Notes: generated from the sequence alone by a model not told the origin. A DNA stretch of 64,000 nt from Asticcacaulis currens (GCF_028550395.1 NZ_JAQQKW010000002.1:372001-436000), one strand, 5' to 3'. Positions 9,882 to 18,807 are shown, numbered from the stretch's first letter. Numbers and translations are program-made.

Positions 9882-10958
9882 TCACAGCCCCAGAAACGAT
9901 AGCATGATAAAGGCGCAGAACAGCACAAAATGTGTGGTGCCCTCAATCGCGTTGGTCTGACCGTCATTGAGGTTGATCGCGGCCACCAGCAGAGTCAGGG
10001 CGGTCATGATGCTCTGGGTCGGGGTCAGGGCCATGTGGATCTTCTGATCGTTGAACAGTGAGATCAGTTCGATCACCGGCACGGTCAGGACCACGGTCGA
10101 GAGCGAAGCCCCCAGCGCGATATTGATGACCGGCTGCATGCGGTTGGCCAGCGCGGCGCGCAGGGCCGTCAGGATCTCAGGACTGGCCGAAATGGCCGCC
10201 ACCACCAGCGCCGGAAAGACCGGCGGGATGCCCGTGCCTTCGAGGCCGGTGCCTAGCGTCTTCGACATGACCTCGGCCAACACGCCAATCAGCACCAGAC
10301 CGGCGATGAGGATGGCCGCCGAATACGCGGTCTTGCCTCCGTGCGTATGGTTTTCGTCACCCGTCCCGGCATAGGTATAGCTGAAGAAATAGCTGTGTTT
10401 CGTCGTCTGAAGACGCAGGAACATGGCGTAGAGGAAGACCATGATGCCGATGGAGAACAGCGAATAGGCCTTCCAGTGCGCCACCGGGATAAATTCGGGG
10501 ACCAGCATGGAGACGCCCATACCGGTCATGATCATGACGATATAGGTCTTGCCCGAGGCATCGTTATAGGGCTGCTCACCGTGTTTCAGGCCGCCCAGAA
10601 TCGCTGCCACGCCGATAATGCCGTTGATGTCGAGCATCACCGCCGAATAGATGGTGTCGCGCGCTAAGGTAGGGTTGTGCGAATGGCCCAGCATGATCGC
10701 CAAGATAACCACCTCGACCAGCACGGCCGACAGGGTGAGGATCATGGTGCCATAGGGTTCACCGACCTTTTCGGCCAGCACCTCGGCATGGTGCGCCACG
10801 CGCAGCGACACCAGAACGATCACCCCGATCAGGGCGACAGAGGCGATCAGGGCAACGGTCTGCCCTGACCCGGCGAGGCTGTGTTCCAGTGGAATGGCAA
10901 TCGCGGCTACGATCAGCGCGATCAGCAGATTACCCTCTGACTTCAACAGGCCTGTCAT
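9882..10958 (-). CDS. chaA: Ca2+/H+ antiporter, ChaA-like (CaCA family)
   Basis: 358-aa integral membrane cation/proton antiporter. Two alpha repeats are visible: a first around GEPYGTMILTLSAVLVEVVI and a second around PALVVAAISASPEILTALRA, each with the conserved acidic residue in a helix that binds the cation. About eleven membrane segments. The open frame runs much further upstream, but the start at 10958 (MTGLLKSEGN) is preferred because AAGGGGG precedes it at good spacing and the family begins there. It is convergent with the ParE gene with no gap. Confidence 0.88.
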   Translation of the reverse strand: MTGLLKSEGNLLIALIVAAIAIPLEHSLAGSGQTVALIASVALIGVIVLVSLRVAHHAEVLAEKVGEPYGTMILTLSAVLVEVVILAIMLGHSHNPTLARDTIYSAVMLDINGIIGVAAILGGLKHGEQPYNDASGKTYIVMIMTGMGVSMLVPEFIPVAHWKAYSLFSIGIMVFLYAMFLRLQTTKHSYFFSYTYAGTGDENHTHGGKTAYSAAILIAGLVLIGVLAEVMSKTLGTGLEGTGIPPVFPALVVAAISASPEILTALRAALANRMQPVINIALGASLSTVVLTVPVIELISLFNDQKIHMALTPTQSIMTALTLLVAAINLNDGQTNAIEGTTHFVLFCAFIMLSFLGL

Positions 10959-11052
10959 GACGAATCCCCCTTCGGCAGCATGGACACAATCGTTTGTCCG
11001 ACTGCGGCATAAGCGCAAAATATGCAATGCTTTTTGCAATCTCAGGGTTAAA

Positions 11053-11172
11053 GCGCATTCCGAAAAGTGTGCAGCGGTTTTGGTTTTCACCGAACGCCGT
11101 TTCGGAATGAAATGCGCGACAGACAAAATGTTAGAGCGGAATTTCGCTGCAATCTGAACGAAATCCGCTCTA
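11053..11172. repeat. Intergenic palindromic repeat pair (GAGCG family)
   Basis: Two imperfect hairpins lie side by side. The first pairs GCGCATTCCGAAA (11053-11065) with TTTCGGAATG plus ATGCGC (11100-11117). The second pairs TAGAGCGGAATTTCG (11132-11146) with CGAAATCCGCTCTA (11159-11172), a 14-bp stem with one bulge. The second hairpin ends ten bases before the S4 protein start. Similar GAGCG...CGCTC elements recur at 54827-54864 and 63724-63755. Confidence 0.75.
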
Positions 11173-11181
11173 GAATGAGGG

Positions 11182-11463
11182 ATGGATTCTGCCTCTGACA
11201 CCTGCCGCATTGATGTCTGGCTGTGGCGCGCCCGGTTTTTCAAGACCCGCGCCCTGTCGGCGAAATTTGCCGAAAGCGGCCTCTTGCGTCTGGAACGCTT
11301 TAGCCAGACCGCTCGTATCCAGAAGGCCGGTCACACAGTGCGCATCGGCGACCGGCTGACCTTCGCTATCGGGGCTCGCCTGATCGACGTCCGCGTTCTG
11401 GGCATGGGCGAACGGCGCGGCCCGGCTAGCGAAGCCCAGGGGCTGTACGAAATCTGCGAATAG
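11182..11463 (+). CDS. S4-domain RNA-binding protein (Hsp15/HslR-like)
   Basis: 93-aa basic protein with an S4 fold: RIDVWLWRARFFKTRALSAK, then KAGHTVRIGDRLTF. Relatives (Hsp15) bind stalled 50S subunits with attached nascent chains. In many Alphaproteobacteria this gene is followed by fdxA, as here. The start ATG has GAGGG directly before it, unusually close, and a repeat hairpin just upstream. Confidence 0.85.
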   Translation: MDSASDTCRIDVWLWRARFFKTRALSAKFAESGLLRLERFSQTARIQKAGHTVRIGDRLTFAIGARLIDVRVLGMGERRGPASEAQGLYEICE

Positions 11464-11650
11464 GTGTCACTGTCAGGGCAAGCGTTCAGGCTTAAGCCAA
11501 AGCCCTTGGGCGGTTTAGTAAAAATCGCGGGTGAGCGGCGGCTAAAGCCTTGACAGTGCGCGCCGCAAAAGTCATGACCCGCAAACCGTTTACAGACCCG
11601 TTTTAGGGCACCTGTCTGGTGTATGTCCCCACTGAAGGCACCTGAGTTCA
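11464..11650. other. Intergenic region before fdxA
   Basis: 187 bases without an ORF I would defend. It should hold the fdxA promoter. No clear hexamers or palindromes stand out. Confidence 0.35.
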
Positions 11651-11992
11651 ATGACCTATATCGTCACCGACCCCTGCGTTAAGTGCAAGTTTATGGACTG
11701 CGTCGAAGTCTGTCCGGTGGACTGCTTCTACGAGGGTGAAAACTTCCTGGTCATCAATCCGGATGAGTGCATCGACTGCGGCGTCTGCGAGCCGGAATGC
11801 CCGGTGGACGCCATCAAGCCGGACACCGAGGACGAACCGGACGGCAAGTGGCTGGAGGTCAATTCCAAATACGCCCGCGTCTGGCCGAACATCTCGGTCA
11901 AGGGTACGCCACCCGCCGACCGAGAGGACTTTGAACGCGAAACCGGCAAGTTCGAAAAGTACTTCTCCGAAAAGCCCGGCGACGGTAAATAA
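11651..11992 (+). CDS. fdxA: Seven-iron ferredoxin FdxA
   Basis: 113-aa electron carrier. The first cluster motif [17 protein letters not shown] and the second [16 protein letters not shown] match 3Fe-4S/4Fe-4S ferredoxins of the FdxA type. The C-terminal extension (residues 60-113, with [13 protein letters not shown]) is typical of the family. Acts in the cytoplasm; partners not identifiable. A strong terminator follows directly. Confidence 0.96.
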   Translation: MTYIVTDPCVKCKFMDCVEVCPVDCFYEGENFLVINPDECIDCGVCEPECPVDAIKPDTEDEPDGKWLEVNSKYARVWPNISVKGTPPADREDFERETGKFEKYFSEKPGDGK

Positions 11993-11998
11993 AGACAA

Positions 11999-12024
11999 AG
12001 AGCGCCGCATCGGGCGCTCTTTTT
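11999..12024 (+). terminator. Rho-independent terminator after fdxA
   Basis: AGAGCGCC-gcatcg-GGCGCTCT stem of eight pairs followed by TTTT, seven bases after the fdxA stop. Confidence 0.9.
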
Positions 12025-12064
12025 GTATCTGAACCCGTACCACCGTCTCTCTTGACTCCGCCAA

Positions 12065-12088
12065 ATATATCAATTAATCATGATATAT
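12065..12088. promoter_or_regulatory. Candidate ArsR operator overlapping arsR start
   Basis: Perfect inverted repeat ATATATCA-8-TGATATAT in an AT-rich stretch. It runs into the arsR start codon (12087), and its TATATCA-type half sites resemble ArsR/SmtB operators. Autorepression of the arsenic genes is inferred from this position. Confidence 0.65.
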
Positions 12089-12419
12089 GGATAAAAAGCA
12101 AAGCCTCGATGCCCTCGCTGCGCTCAGTCAGGAAACGCGCCTCGATGTCTTCCGTCTGCTGGTGCAGGTGGGGCGTCAGGGCCTGCCCGCGGGTGAAATC
12201 GGTGAACGTCTGGGGGTGCGTCAGAACACCATGTCCGCCAATCTGGCCATATTGACTCAGGCCGGCCTGATCCACAGCGTGCGCGAGGGGCGCAGCATCC
12301 GCTACTTCGCCAATATGGATGGCGTCAGCGGGCTTCTGGGATTTCTGATGGAAAACTGCTGCGGCGGCGCGCCCGAACTGTGTCAGCCCGTGATCGCCAA
12401 ACTCACCTGTGCGTGTTGA
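12087..12419 (+). CDS. arsR: ArsR-family arsenite-responsive repressor
   Basis: 110-aa winged-helix repressor. The HTH lies near LPAGEIGERLGVRQNTMSANL. Instead of the CxCxxC in the DNA-binding helix of the E. coli type, it has C-terminal cysteines at residues 91, 92 and 99 (ENCCGGAPELC), the arrangement of the Acidithiobacillus-type As(III) site, plus C108 and C110. It heads the arsR-aquaporin-arsC operon with a palindromic operator over its start. Confidence 0.92.
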   Translation: MDKKQSLDALAALSQETRLDVFRLLVQVGRQGLPAGEIGERLGVRQNTMSANLAILTQAGLIHSVREGRSIRYFANMDGVSGLLGFLMENCCGGAPELCQPVIAKLTCAC

Positions 12420-12429
12420 GAAGCGGGGC

Positions 12430-13140
12430 ATGGAGATGGCTTTACGCAAATTAGCCGCCGAGGCACTGGGCACCGCCTGGCTACTGGCGATTGTGATCGG
12501 GTCTGGCATCATGGGGCAGGCCCTGTCAGGCGGCAACAGCGCTCTGGCGCTTATGGCGAATGCCGTGGCAACGGGGACAGGCCTGATCGTGCTGATCACC
12601 CTGTTCGGGCCTCTGTCTGGCGCGCACTTCAACCCGCTGGTGACGCTGACCTTTATGATGCGCGGCGACATCAAACCGGCTCTGGCGGCGGCCTATATGG
12701 TCGCGCAGTTCGTCGGGGCGGTCATCGGCGTCGGGATCGCCCACGCCATGTTCGGCGAGGCCCTGATGCAGTCGGCCACAAGACTGCGGGACGGTTCCGG
12801 CCTTATGCTGTCCGAAGCCGTAGCCACTTTTGGCCTGATGGGTACAATTTTCGGCTGCCAACGCTTTAAACCCGATTTTACGCCCACCGCCGTAGGCCTT
12901 TACATCACCTCAGCCTACTGGTTCACAAGCTCCACCGCCTTTGCCAACCCCGCCCTCACTTTGGCCCGCAGCCTGACCGACAGCTTCGCGGGCATTGCCC
13001 TCGCCTCCGCGCCCGCCTTTATCGCCGCTCAGACTACCGGTGCGGTTATGGCTTTTCTCGTTTTTGGCTGGTTGCTAAACTCGCCCCCGCCCCAGACGTC
13101 CCCAGAAAGCAAAACCACCCCGGAGAGGATGGCCTCATGA
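12430..13140 (+). CDS. aqpS: MIP-family aquaporin in ars operon (AqpS-like arsenite channel)
   Basis: About 236-aa aquaporin-type channel with six membrane helices and both half-helix motifs, NPL in GAHFNPLVTLT and NPA in FANPALTLARS. Placed between arsR and arsC it takes the place of an active arsenite pump, as in Sinorhizobium AqpS, where As(III) made by ArsC leaves by diffusion through the channel. The frame also opens from a GTG at 12409 inside arsR, but ATG 12430 with GAAGCGGGG before it is more likely. Its stop overlaps arsC (ATGA). Confidence 0.88.
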   Translation: MEMALRKLAAEALGTAWLLAIVIGSGIMGQALSGGNSALALMANAVATGTGLIVLITLFGPLSGAHFNPLVTLTFMMRGDIKPALAAAYMVAQFVGAVIGVGIAHAMFGEALMQSATRLRDGSGLMLSEAVATFGLMGTIFGCQRFKPDFTPTAVGLYITSAYWFTSSTAFANPALTLARSLTDSFAGIALASAPAFIAAQTTGAVMAFLVFGWLLNSPPPQTSPESKTTPERMAS

Positions 13141-13562
13141 CGATCACCATCTATCACAATCCCGACTGCGGCACGTCGCGCAACGTGCTCGCCGTCATCG
13201 AAGCGGCGGGCTATACACCCCACGTCATTCCCTATCTCAGCGTCGGGTGGCAGCGCGACCACTTGCTGACCCTGTTTGCCGATGCCGGTCTGACGCCGCG
13301 TCAGGCCCTGCGCGAAAGCAAGTCGCCGGCCACCGAGCTGGGCCTGCTCGACCCCGGCGTCAGCGATGAAGACCTGATCGAGGCTATGCTGGCTCACCCC
13401 ATACTGGTCAACCGACCCTTTGTGGTCACCGCCAAAGGGACGCGGTTGTGCCGCCCCTCGGAAAAGGTGCTCGATCTGCTAGAACGCTGGCCCTCCGGTC
13501 CCTTTCGCAAGGAGGACGGAGAATTGATGATCGACGCCAACGGGAATCGCATCGGCGGGTAA
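13137..13562 (+). CDS. arsC: Arsenate reductase, glutaredoxin-coupled type
   Basis: 141-aa cytoplasmic ArsC. The active-site motif HNPDCGTSRN puts the catalytic cysteine at residue 11, and the conserved arginines in RESKSPATELG and NRPFVVTAKGTRLCRPSE match the E. coli plasmid R773 type. Reduces As(V) to As(III). Starts inside the aquaporin stop codon. Confidence 0.94.
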   Translation: MTITIYHNPDCGTSRNVLAVIEAAGYTPHVIPYLSVGWQRDHLLTLFADAGLTPRQALRESKSPATELGLLDPGVSDEDLIEAMLAHPILVNRPFVVTAKGTRLCRPSEKVLDLLERWPSGPFRKEDGELMIDANGNRIGG

Positions 13563-13581
13563 ATTCAGATATGCAGGGCCA

Positions 13582-14274
13582 ATGACCGTACCCGATCACG
13601 CCGTCAGCGCCCTGAGCACCGCCCTCTTCTGGCTGGACTACGCCGCCGTGGCCCTGTTCGGGGCCTCCGGCGCCATAGCGGCGGCGCGCGGGCGTCAGGA
13701 CATCATCACCTTCACCTTTTTCGCCGCCATTACCGGCGTCGGCGGCGGGACGCTTCGGGACGTGCTGATCGGCGCCCCGGTCTTCTGGGTGCAGAGACCA
13801 GACTACATCCTGATCTGCGCGCTGGCCGGGCTGGCCGTGTGGGTGCTGGCCCCGCGCAATGCCTCACCGCGTCCGGACGGCAAGCCCGGCAAACGGATGC
13901 TGGCCATGCTGTGGCTGGACGCCATGGGCCTGGCGGCCTATGCGGTCGTGGGCGCGGCCAAGGCGCTGAACCTCGGTGTGGCCCCTGTCTCGGCCGTGGT
14001 GATGGGCGTGCTGACGGCGACCTTCGGCGGGATCATCCGCGATGTGCTGGCCGGAGAGCCCAACCTGTTGCTGCGCCGGGAAATCTATATCACCGCCGCG
14101 CTTTTGGGGGCGTCGGTCTTCGTTACCCTCAGCCTCTTCGGCCTGTCCTTCTGGCCCGCAGGCCTCTGCGGATTCGCCGCCGCTCTGGCGCTGCGCGGGG
14201 CGGCGATTCACTGGTCGCTGGCCCTGCCCGCTTTCGGCCCGCGCAATCACGACCACAGCAACAAATCTTCATAA
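13582..14274 (+). CDS. TRIC-family (YicG/UPF0126) membrane channel protein
   Basis: 230-aa inner-membrane protein with two repeats of the trimeric intracellular cation channel fold: GASGAIAAARGRQD...GVGGGTLRDVLIGAPVFW and AKALNLGVAPVSAV...TFGGIIRDVLAGEPNLLL. About seven membrane segments. It lies 19 bases after arsC, so it may be transcribed with the arsenic genes, although a role in arsenic handling is not established. Confidence 0.85.
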   Translation: MTVPDHAVSALSTALFWLDYAAVALFGASGAIAAARGRQDIITFTFFAAITGVGGGTLRDVLIGAPVFWVQRPDYILICALAGLAVWVLAPRNASPRPDGKPGKRMLAMLWLDAMGLAAYAVVGAAKALNLGVAPVSAVVMGVLTATFGGIIRDVLAGEPNLLLRREIYITAALLGASVFVTLSLFGLSFWPAGLCGFAAALALRGAAIHWSLALPAFGPRNHDHSNKSS

Positions 14275-14922
14275 TTGTTGCCATCTGCGACCCGGCGTCT
14301 CAGATCGCTCGCTTAAGCCCCTATACTTTCATCCACAAGCTTTATGTACCTGCCCCTCAGCGCGCCCTCATTCACAGGTCCGAAAACATATGAGAAAATG
14401 GGCGCACCGGCTGACTATCACTAATTTAATCCCCATCTCGATTGAAAGCGACAAAGCTGTTTGTAATTCAGAGACGCACCTACGGCCCATTACCTCTGAT
14501 TTACTTTAATAGTACAGATATGAAACTTAAATGCATTTGCGTCGGCGTGACGAATATAAACGCCGACACAATCCGACGCCTTAGCGACAGCCGGACTTTA
14601 TTTTTATGTAATTTTGTGATAGAAACGGTTCCACTGATGCAAAGGGACGCGAAGCGTTTCGTCGGCATCTCCTAATCTTCACCTAAAATGCCGCCTGCGC
14701 GCCCCGCACATCCGGCATCTTCGACAAAGGTCGGATGACAGGCTTGTCTTAGTCCATTCATACACAGCAGCGATGCCCCGAACCAGATTGAGGGACGTCG
14801 TTGTTTTTTTGCGTCCGCGCCTCCCGGCCTCCTCCCTGATCGCCGGTCAGCCGTATGCGTCGCCTGAAGGGACTATCTCAGCGCCTTGCCTTCGCCCTCA
14901 CTTACAAAGAAAGAGGACCGCA
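14275..14922. other. AT-richer intergenic stretch before carD
   Basis: About 650 bases with visibly lower GC than the flanks, especially 14400-14680. A 77-codon plus-strand frame (14442-14675) exists but has no Shine-Dalgarno and no recognisable features, so I do not call it a gene. The region should contain the carD promoter. The base composition and its position at the right edge of the arsenic block could mark a transferred segment. Confidence 0.4.
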
Positions 14923-15432
14923 ATGACGACTGTTGCAGCAGAACTCGAATTCAAGACGGGCGACAAGGTGGTGTATCCGGCGCATGGCGTCGGCACCGTG
15001 GCCGCCGTTGAGAGCCAGGAAGTGGCCGGCTATCAGCTCGAAGTCTATGTCGTCACCTTCGACCACGAGAAGATGACCCTGCGCGTCCCGACTAAGAAGG
15101 CTAAGACGGCCGGTCTGCGCCACCTCGCCCCCGCCGCCGTCATGTCGCAGGCGCTGGTCACGCTGAAAGGCCGTGCCCGCGTGAAGCGCACCATGTGGTC
15201 GCGTCGCGCGCAGGAATACGAAGCCAAGATCAATTCGGGCGATCTCGTTTCTATCGCCGAGGTGGTGCGCGACCTGCACCGCGCCGAAAACCAGCCGGAG
15301 CAGTCCTACTCCGAGCGTCAGCTTTACGAATCGGCTCTGGACCGCATGGCCCGCGAAGTCGCCGCCATCGAAAAGATCGACCGCGACGCCGCCGTGGCCC
15401 TGCTGAACAAATCTCTGATCAAGGCGGCCTAA
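14923..15432 (+). CDS. carD: CarD-family transcription regulator
   Basis: 169-aa RNA polymerase-binding regulator. N-terminal Tudor-like domain FKTGDKVVYPAHGVGTVAAV, then a basic helical C-terminal domain (RRAQEYEAKINSGD, ERQLYESALDRMAREVA). CarD/CdnL stabilises open complexes at housekeeping promoters such as those of rRNA genes. ATG 14923 has AAGAGGAC upstream; the longer frame from 14773 is not supported. Confidence 0.94.
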   Translation: MTTVAAELEFKTGDKVVYPAHGVGTVAAVESQEVAGYQLEVYVVTFDHEKMTLRVPTKKAKTAGLRHLAPAAVMSQALVTLKGRARVKRTMWSRRAQEYEAKINSGDLVSIAEVVRDLHRAENQPEQSYSERQLYESALDRMAREVAAIEKIDRDAAVALLNKSLIKAA

Positions 15433-15456
15433 GCTCAGCCTGACTTCGGTACTGCA

Positions 15457-15487
15457 AAAGGCGCTTTGGGAAACCAAAGCGCCTTTT
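15457..15487 (+). terminator. Rho-independent terminator after carD
   Basis: AAGGCGCTTTGG-gaaa-CCAAAGCGCCTT stem of 12 pairs with a GAAA loop and a short T tract. Confidence 0.92.
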
Positions 15488-15502
15488 ATCTTGGAAACTA
15501 TA

Positions 15503-15871
15503 GTGACACCCTTCCCGACAAGCGACAAACTAACCTTTTTGCTTCAAGGTGATGCTTGGATTACCCAGATAATCCTGAATGCGCATACCCTTACGTTTAG
15601 AATGGCAAATGGTTGCCGCATTGAGTCGGCTCAAACACTTATCTACGTGGCCGCAGATGGCAGCCACACAGTCCACAACAAACCATGGCGCGACGAACAA
15701 CCCGTTCGTTTTCACAACCTATTGGAAAAGCCTCTGCTAGGCGTGACGACTTCGGGACTGTTGATGTCACTGAGTTTCGAAGGCGGTCATCAGCTGATTA
15801 TTACATCAGATCCAGCCCCATACGAAGCCGGTGCCGTCCTCGATCCAGACGGCACCGGCTTCTACTTTTGA
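15503..15871 (+). CDS. Hypothetical protein
   Basis: About 122 aa, starting GTG 15503 (a TTG at 15491 is also possible; neither has a good ribosome site). Soluble, beta-rich pattern: AWITQIILNAHTLTFRMANG, then LLEKPLLGVTTSGLLMSLSF and a C-terminal HQLIITSDPAPYEAG. I do not recognise the family with confidence. It lies between the carD terminator and the convergent catalase gene, six bases away, with no terminator of its own. GC is lower than in its neighbours. Confidence 0.55.
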   Translation: MTPFPTSDKLTFLLQGDAWITQIILNAHTLTFRMANGCRIESAQTLIYVAADGSHTVHNKPWRDEQPVRFHNLLEKPLLGVTTSGLLMSLSFEGGHQLIITSDPAPYEAGAVLDPDGTGFYF

Positions 15872-15877
15872 GTCGAT

Positions 15878-17971
15878 CTATGCCAGCGTGCGCAGGCCCG
15901 GCTCGCGGTCAAAGTAGCGCTGTGCCGCTGCGGCGATAAAGCCGTCGGCCTCCACCACGCCCGCGTCCGGCACCACGCCCGCCTTATCGAGCAGGGGCTG
16001 AGATTCCGGCGTGTGGCCGATGGCCTTCAAGTGACCAAAGGCGTTCATCACCCATTCGACTGAGGCCGCTTCTTTGAGGTGGCGCTGCGTCCCCGCCTCC
16101 GACAGCAGGACAAACACCGCATCGAACAGTTGCGATGGCGCGCCCAGCAATTGCCCGTCAGCATCGGCCAGACTGCCGTCCGATAGCGGTATGCCGTGGA
16201 TCTGCACCCCGACCACGAAGGGCGTAGCGCCCGCCGCCGTGATATCGGCCTTGAGCTGGCTTAAAATCGCCGCGTCGCTATCCTTGCAAATCAGGATACC
16301 CACCTTACGCCCTTGCAGGGTCGGCTTCAGGTTCTTCTGGATCGACAGAGCGTCGGACGGTGCCAGGTCGATGGGTTCGCGCGCCACCTGCGCTGCCTCG
16401 GGCAGGTCGATCCCCAGCCCCGTCGCCACGCGCGCCGCCAACTCGTCATCGACATTGCGCAGATTGGCCACCATGCGCGGCGCCACCCCCCGCAAATTGA
16501 CCTTCGACAGTTCAAACACAAAGGCCGAGGCGATATGCGCCCGCTCGGACTCTGTCTGCGATTTCCAGAACAGGCGCGCCTGCGAATAGTGATCGGCAAA
16601 CAGCTCCGGCCGCACGCGCAGCTTGTCACCCTGCTCGTCCGCGCCGTCCTGAGCCGCAACGGTGGTGAACCCCGTCACCGAGCATTCGCGCGGCCCGCCG
16701 TCTTCGCCGTGCGCCCCCAGACTGTTGGGCTCATAGTTGGCGCGCCCCTTGGGCACCTGCATCTGCATGTGGCCATCGCGCTGGAAGTTCTGGAAGGGAC
16801 ACTTCGGCGCGTTGATCGGCAACTGATGAAAGTTGGTGCTGCCCAGCCGCTTGAGCTGCGTATCGAGATAGGAGAACAGCCGCCCCTGCAACAGCGGGTC
16901 ATTGCTGAAGTCGATGCCGGGGACGATGTTGGCCGGGCAATAGGCCACCTGCTCCACCTCGGCAAAGAAGTTGTCCGGGTTGCGGTCGAGCACCATGCGC
17001 CCGACTATAGTCACCGGCACCACCTCTTCCGGGATGATCTTGGTAGCGTCGAGCACATCATAGGGCAGGCTGTCGGCCAGCGCCTGATCGAACAGTTGCA
17101 CCCCCAGCTCCCATTCAGGGAACGCCCCGCTGTCGATGGCCTCAAACAGGTCGCGGCGGTGGAAGTCGTTATCGGCGGCCTGAATCTTCAGCGATTCGTC
17201 CCACACCAGCGATTGCAGCCCCAGCTTCGGCTTCCAGTGAAACTTGACGAAGGTGGACTTCCCCTCGGCATTGACGAAGCGGAAGGTGTGGACGCCGAAC
17301 CCCTCCATCGTGCGAAAGGCGCGCGGCAGGGTGCGATCGGACATAGCCCACATCAGCATGTGGGTCGATTCCGGCATCAGGGACACGAAGTCCCAGAAGG
17401 TGTCGTGCGCCGAAGCCGCCTGAGGATAGCCCCGGTCGGCCTCCATCTTCACCGCGTGCACAAGGTCGGGAAACTTTATGGCGTCCTGTATGAAGAAGAC
17501 CGGGATGTTATTGCCCACAAGATCCCAGTTGCCTTCCTGCGTATAGAATTTCACCGCGAAGCCGCGCACATCGCGCGGGGTATCGACGCTGCCCGCTCCG
17601 CCGGCGACGGTCGAAAAGCGCACAAAGACCGGCACGCGCTCGCCCACTCGCTGGAACAGATCGGCCGTGGTGATGTCGGACAGGGACTGCGTCAGTTCGA
17701 AATAGCCATGCGCCGCCGAACCGCGAGCATGGACGATGCGTTCGGGGATGCGCTCATGGTCGAAGTGGAAGATTTTTTCGCGCAGGACAAAGTCTTCGAT
17801 CAGGGTCGGGCCCCGCGTTCCGGACTTCAGGCTGTTCTGGTTGTCGGAGACGCGAATCCCCTGATTGGTGGTCAGATGCCCTTGCGGCGTGTGCGGACCA
17901 GAATGATGGACCTGCTGATGGGTTTCTCCGCCCTGACCGGCGACGGTATCGAACTTCGCGGTGTCGTCCAT
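15878..17971 (-). CDS. katE: Large-subunit monofunctional catalase (HPII/KatE clade)
   Basis: About 697 aa, so a clade II catalase with the extra C-terminal DJ-1/PfpI-like domain ([19 protein letters not shown] onward). Heme catalase core: [20 protein letters not shown] with the catalytic His, [20 protein letters not shown], and the distal Asn in [11 protein letters not shown]. Decomposes H2O2 in the cytoplasm. ATG 17971 is preferred for its GAGGATAAA leader; ATG 18028 would add 19 residues. Promoter region 17972-18150 shows no obvious OxyR site. Confidence 0.93.
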   Translation of the reverse strand: MDDTAKFDTVAGQGGETHQQVHHSGPHTPQGHLTTNQGIRVSDNQNSLKSGTRGPTLIEDFVLREKIFHFDHERIPERIVHARGSAAHGYFELTQSLSDITTADLFQRVGERVPVFVRFSTVAGGAGSVDTPRDVRGFAVKFYTQEGNWDLVGNNIPVFFIQDAIKFPDLVHAVKMEADRGYPQAASAHDTFWDFVSLMPESTHMLMWAMSDRTLPRAFRTMEGFGVHTFRFVNAEGKSTFVKFHWKPKLGLQSLVWDESLKIQAADNDFHRRDLFEAIDSGAFPEWELGVQLFDQALADSLPYDVLDATKIIPEEVVPVTIVGRMVLDRNPDNFFAEVEQVAYCPANIVPGIDFSNDPLLQGRLFSYLDTQLKRLGSTNFHQLPINAPKCPFQNFQRDGHMQMQVPKGRANYEPNSLGAHGEDGGPRECSVTGFTTVAAQDGADEQGDKLRVRPELFADHYSQARLFWKSQTESERAHIASAFVFELSKVNLRGVAPRMVANLRNVDDELAARVATGLGIDLPEAAQVAREPIDLAPSDALSIQKNLKPTLQGRKVGILICKDSDAAILSQLKADITAAGATPFVVGVQIHGIPLSDGSLADADGQLLGAPSQLFDAVFVLLSEAGTQRHLKEAASVEWVMNAFGHLKAIGHTPESQPLLDKAGVVPDAGVVEADGFIAAAAQRYFDREPGLRTLA

Positions 17972-18156
17972 TTTATCCTCGTGATAGGTATGACCCGCCG
18001 CCAGAAGGACATTTCGGCCTGATGCCATAAAGAGTCACTGCGGATTCACCTGTGGCCGGTTTTCCACAGCAGATGATTTCATTTTTAACCATCTTGCCTG
18101 ATCACCGCGAGGCAGGTATCAGGGCGCCTCTTTGACCTCACACCGGAGATTTCCGC

Positions 18157-18210
18157 ATGCGCCAGATTAACCGGCCATCCGAACGCAATCTCCCTTCGGG
18201 CCTGAAATAG
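18157..18210 (+). CDS. Possible 17-residue leader peptide
   Basis: MRQINRPSERNLPSGLK with CGGAGATT at correct spacing before the ATG. The last codons and stop fall inside a perfect GC-rich hairpin (18192-18220), so a ribosome on this ORF would decide whether the hairpin forms. This is the layout of a leader-peptide attenuator. Expression is inferred from the ribosome site only. Confidence 0.4.
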   Translation: MRQINRPSERNLPSGLK

Positions 18211-18220
18211 GCCCGAAGGG
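18192..18220 (+). terminator. Strong hairpin, terminator or attenuator
   Basis: Perfect 11-bp stem CCCTTCGGGCC-7-GGCCCGAAGGG followed by CCGTTTTCGCTTT. It overlaps the stop codon of the 17-codon ORF. A second hairpin, CCCGCGC-8-GCGCGGG, lies at 18258-18279. Confidence 0.6.
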
Positions 18221-18290
18221 CCGTTTTCGCTTTCCCGTTCTCAGCCTACAGAAGGACCCCGCGCATGAACCTGCGCGGGCGTGTAAGGTC

Positions 18291-18695
18291 ATGTCCTCGT
18301 CTCAATATGTGCGCTTTGTGACGCCGCTGATCCATCCGTGGAGCGGCGTCGAAAGCGGTTTCTTTCAGGCGTCGTGGTATCTGTATCGCAACGGCGCCCC
18401 GCGCTGGATTACCGACGAACTGTCTGAGCAGTTCGACTGGTACAACCGCTATCTGGCAGTGCCCGACCGAATCGGCCGTCACTTCAAGCGGCGGCGGTCA
18501 ATCTGGGGCATCTGCTGGTTCGATCCGAAGGCGCTTGAAGCCATTGAGCGGGCGCGCTACTGCGCCTGGCTTATTGGCGAAGGTGGCCTGCCGGTGCGTG
18601 ACATCAAGGCGCGCATCGCCAAGGAAATCATCTGGCGCGATTCCCAGCAGATCGTCGTCAAGCCGATGTCAGACCTGCCGAAGGCTTTCGCCTGA
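18291..18695 (+). CDS. Conserved-looking hypothetical protein
   Basis: 134 aa with many aromatic residues ([40 protein letters not shown]) and a basic C-terminal half ([17 protein letters not shown]). No membrane helices or signal peptide. AAGG precedes the ATG. Function unknown to me. Lies between the attenuator-like region and the rpmB promoter. Confidence 0.7.
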   Translation: MSSSQYVRFVTPLIHPWSGVESGFFQASWYLYRNGAPRWITDELSEQFDWYNRYLAVPDRIGRHFKRRRSIWGICWFDPKALEAIERARYCAWLIGEGGLPVRDIKARIAKEIIWRDSQQIVVKPMSDLPKAFA

Positions 18696-18712
18696 ACACG
18701 GGGTTTTTCCGC

Positions 18713-18741
18713 TTGACGCTGTCGCTGGCTTTGCCTATAGA
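18713..18741 (+). promoter_or_regulatory. Sigma-70-type promoter for rpmB
   Basis: TTGACG (18713-18718), a 17-base spacer and TATAGA (18736-18741), about 65 bases upstream of the rpmB start. Confidence 0.75.
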
Positions 18742-18807
18742 ACGCGCCTCTTGCGCTGCCGTTCAAAGGCCGCGCCCTGTCTATTGTTTCTAACGAAGGT
18801 GGATATC

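Noticed and set aside
14442-14675. 77-codon frame in AT-rich region
   Set aside because: No ribosome site, no conserved pattern, short.
16313-18022. 569-codon plus-strand frame opposite catalase
   Set aside because: Composition is typical of an antisense shadow; the catalase on the other strand is complete.
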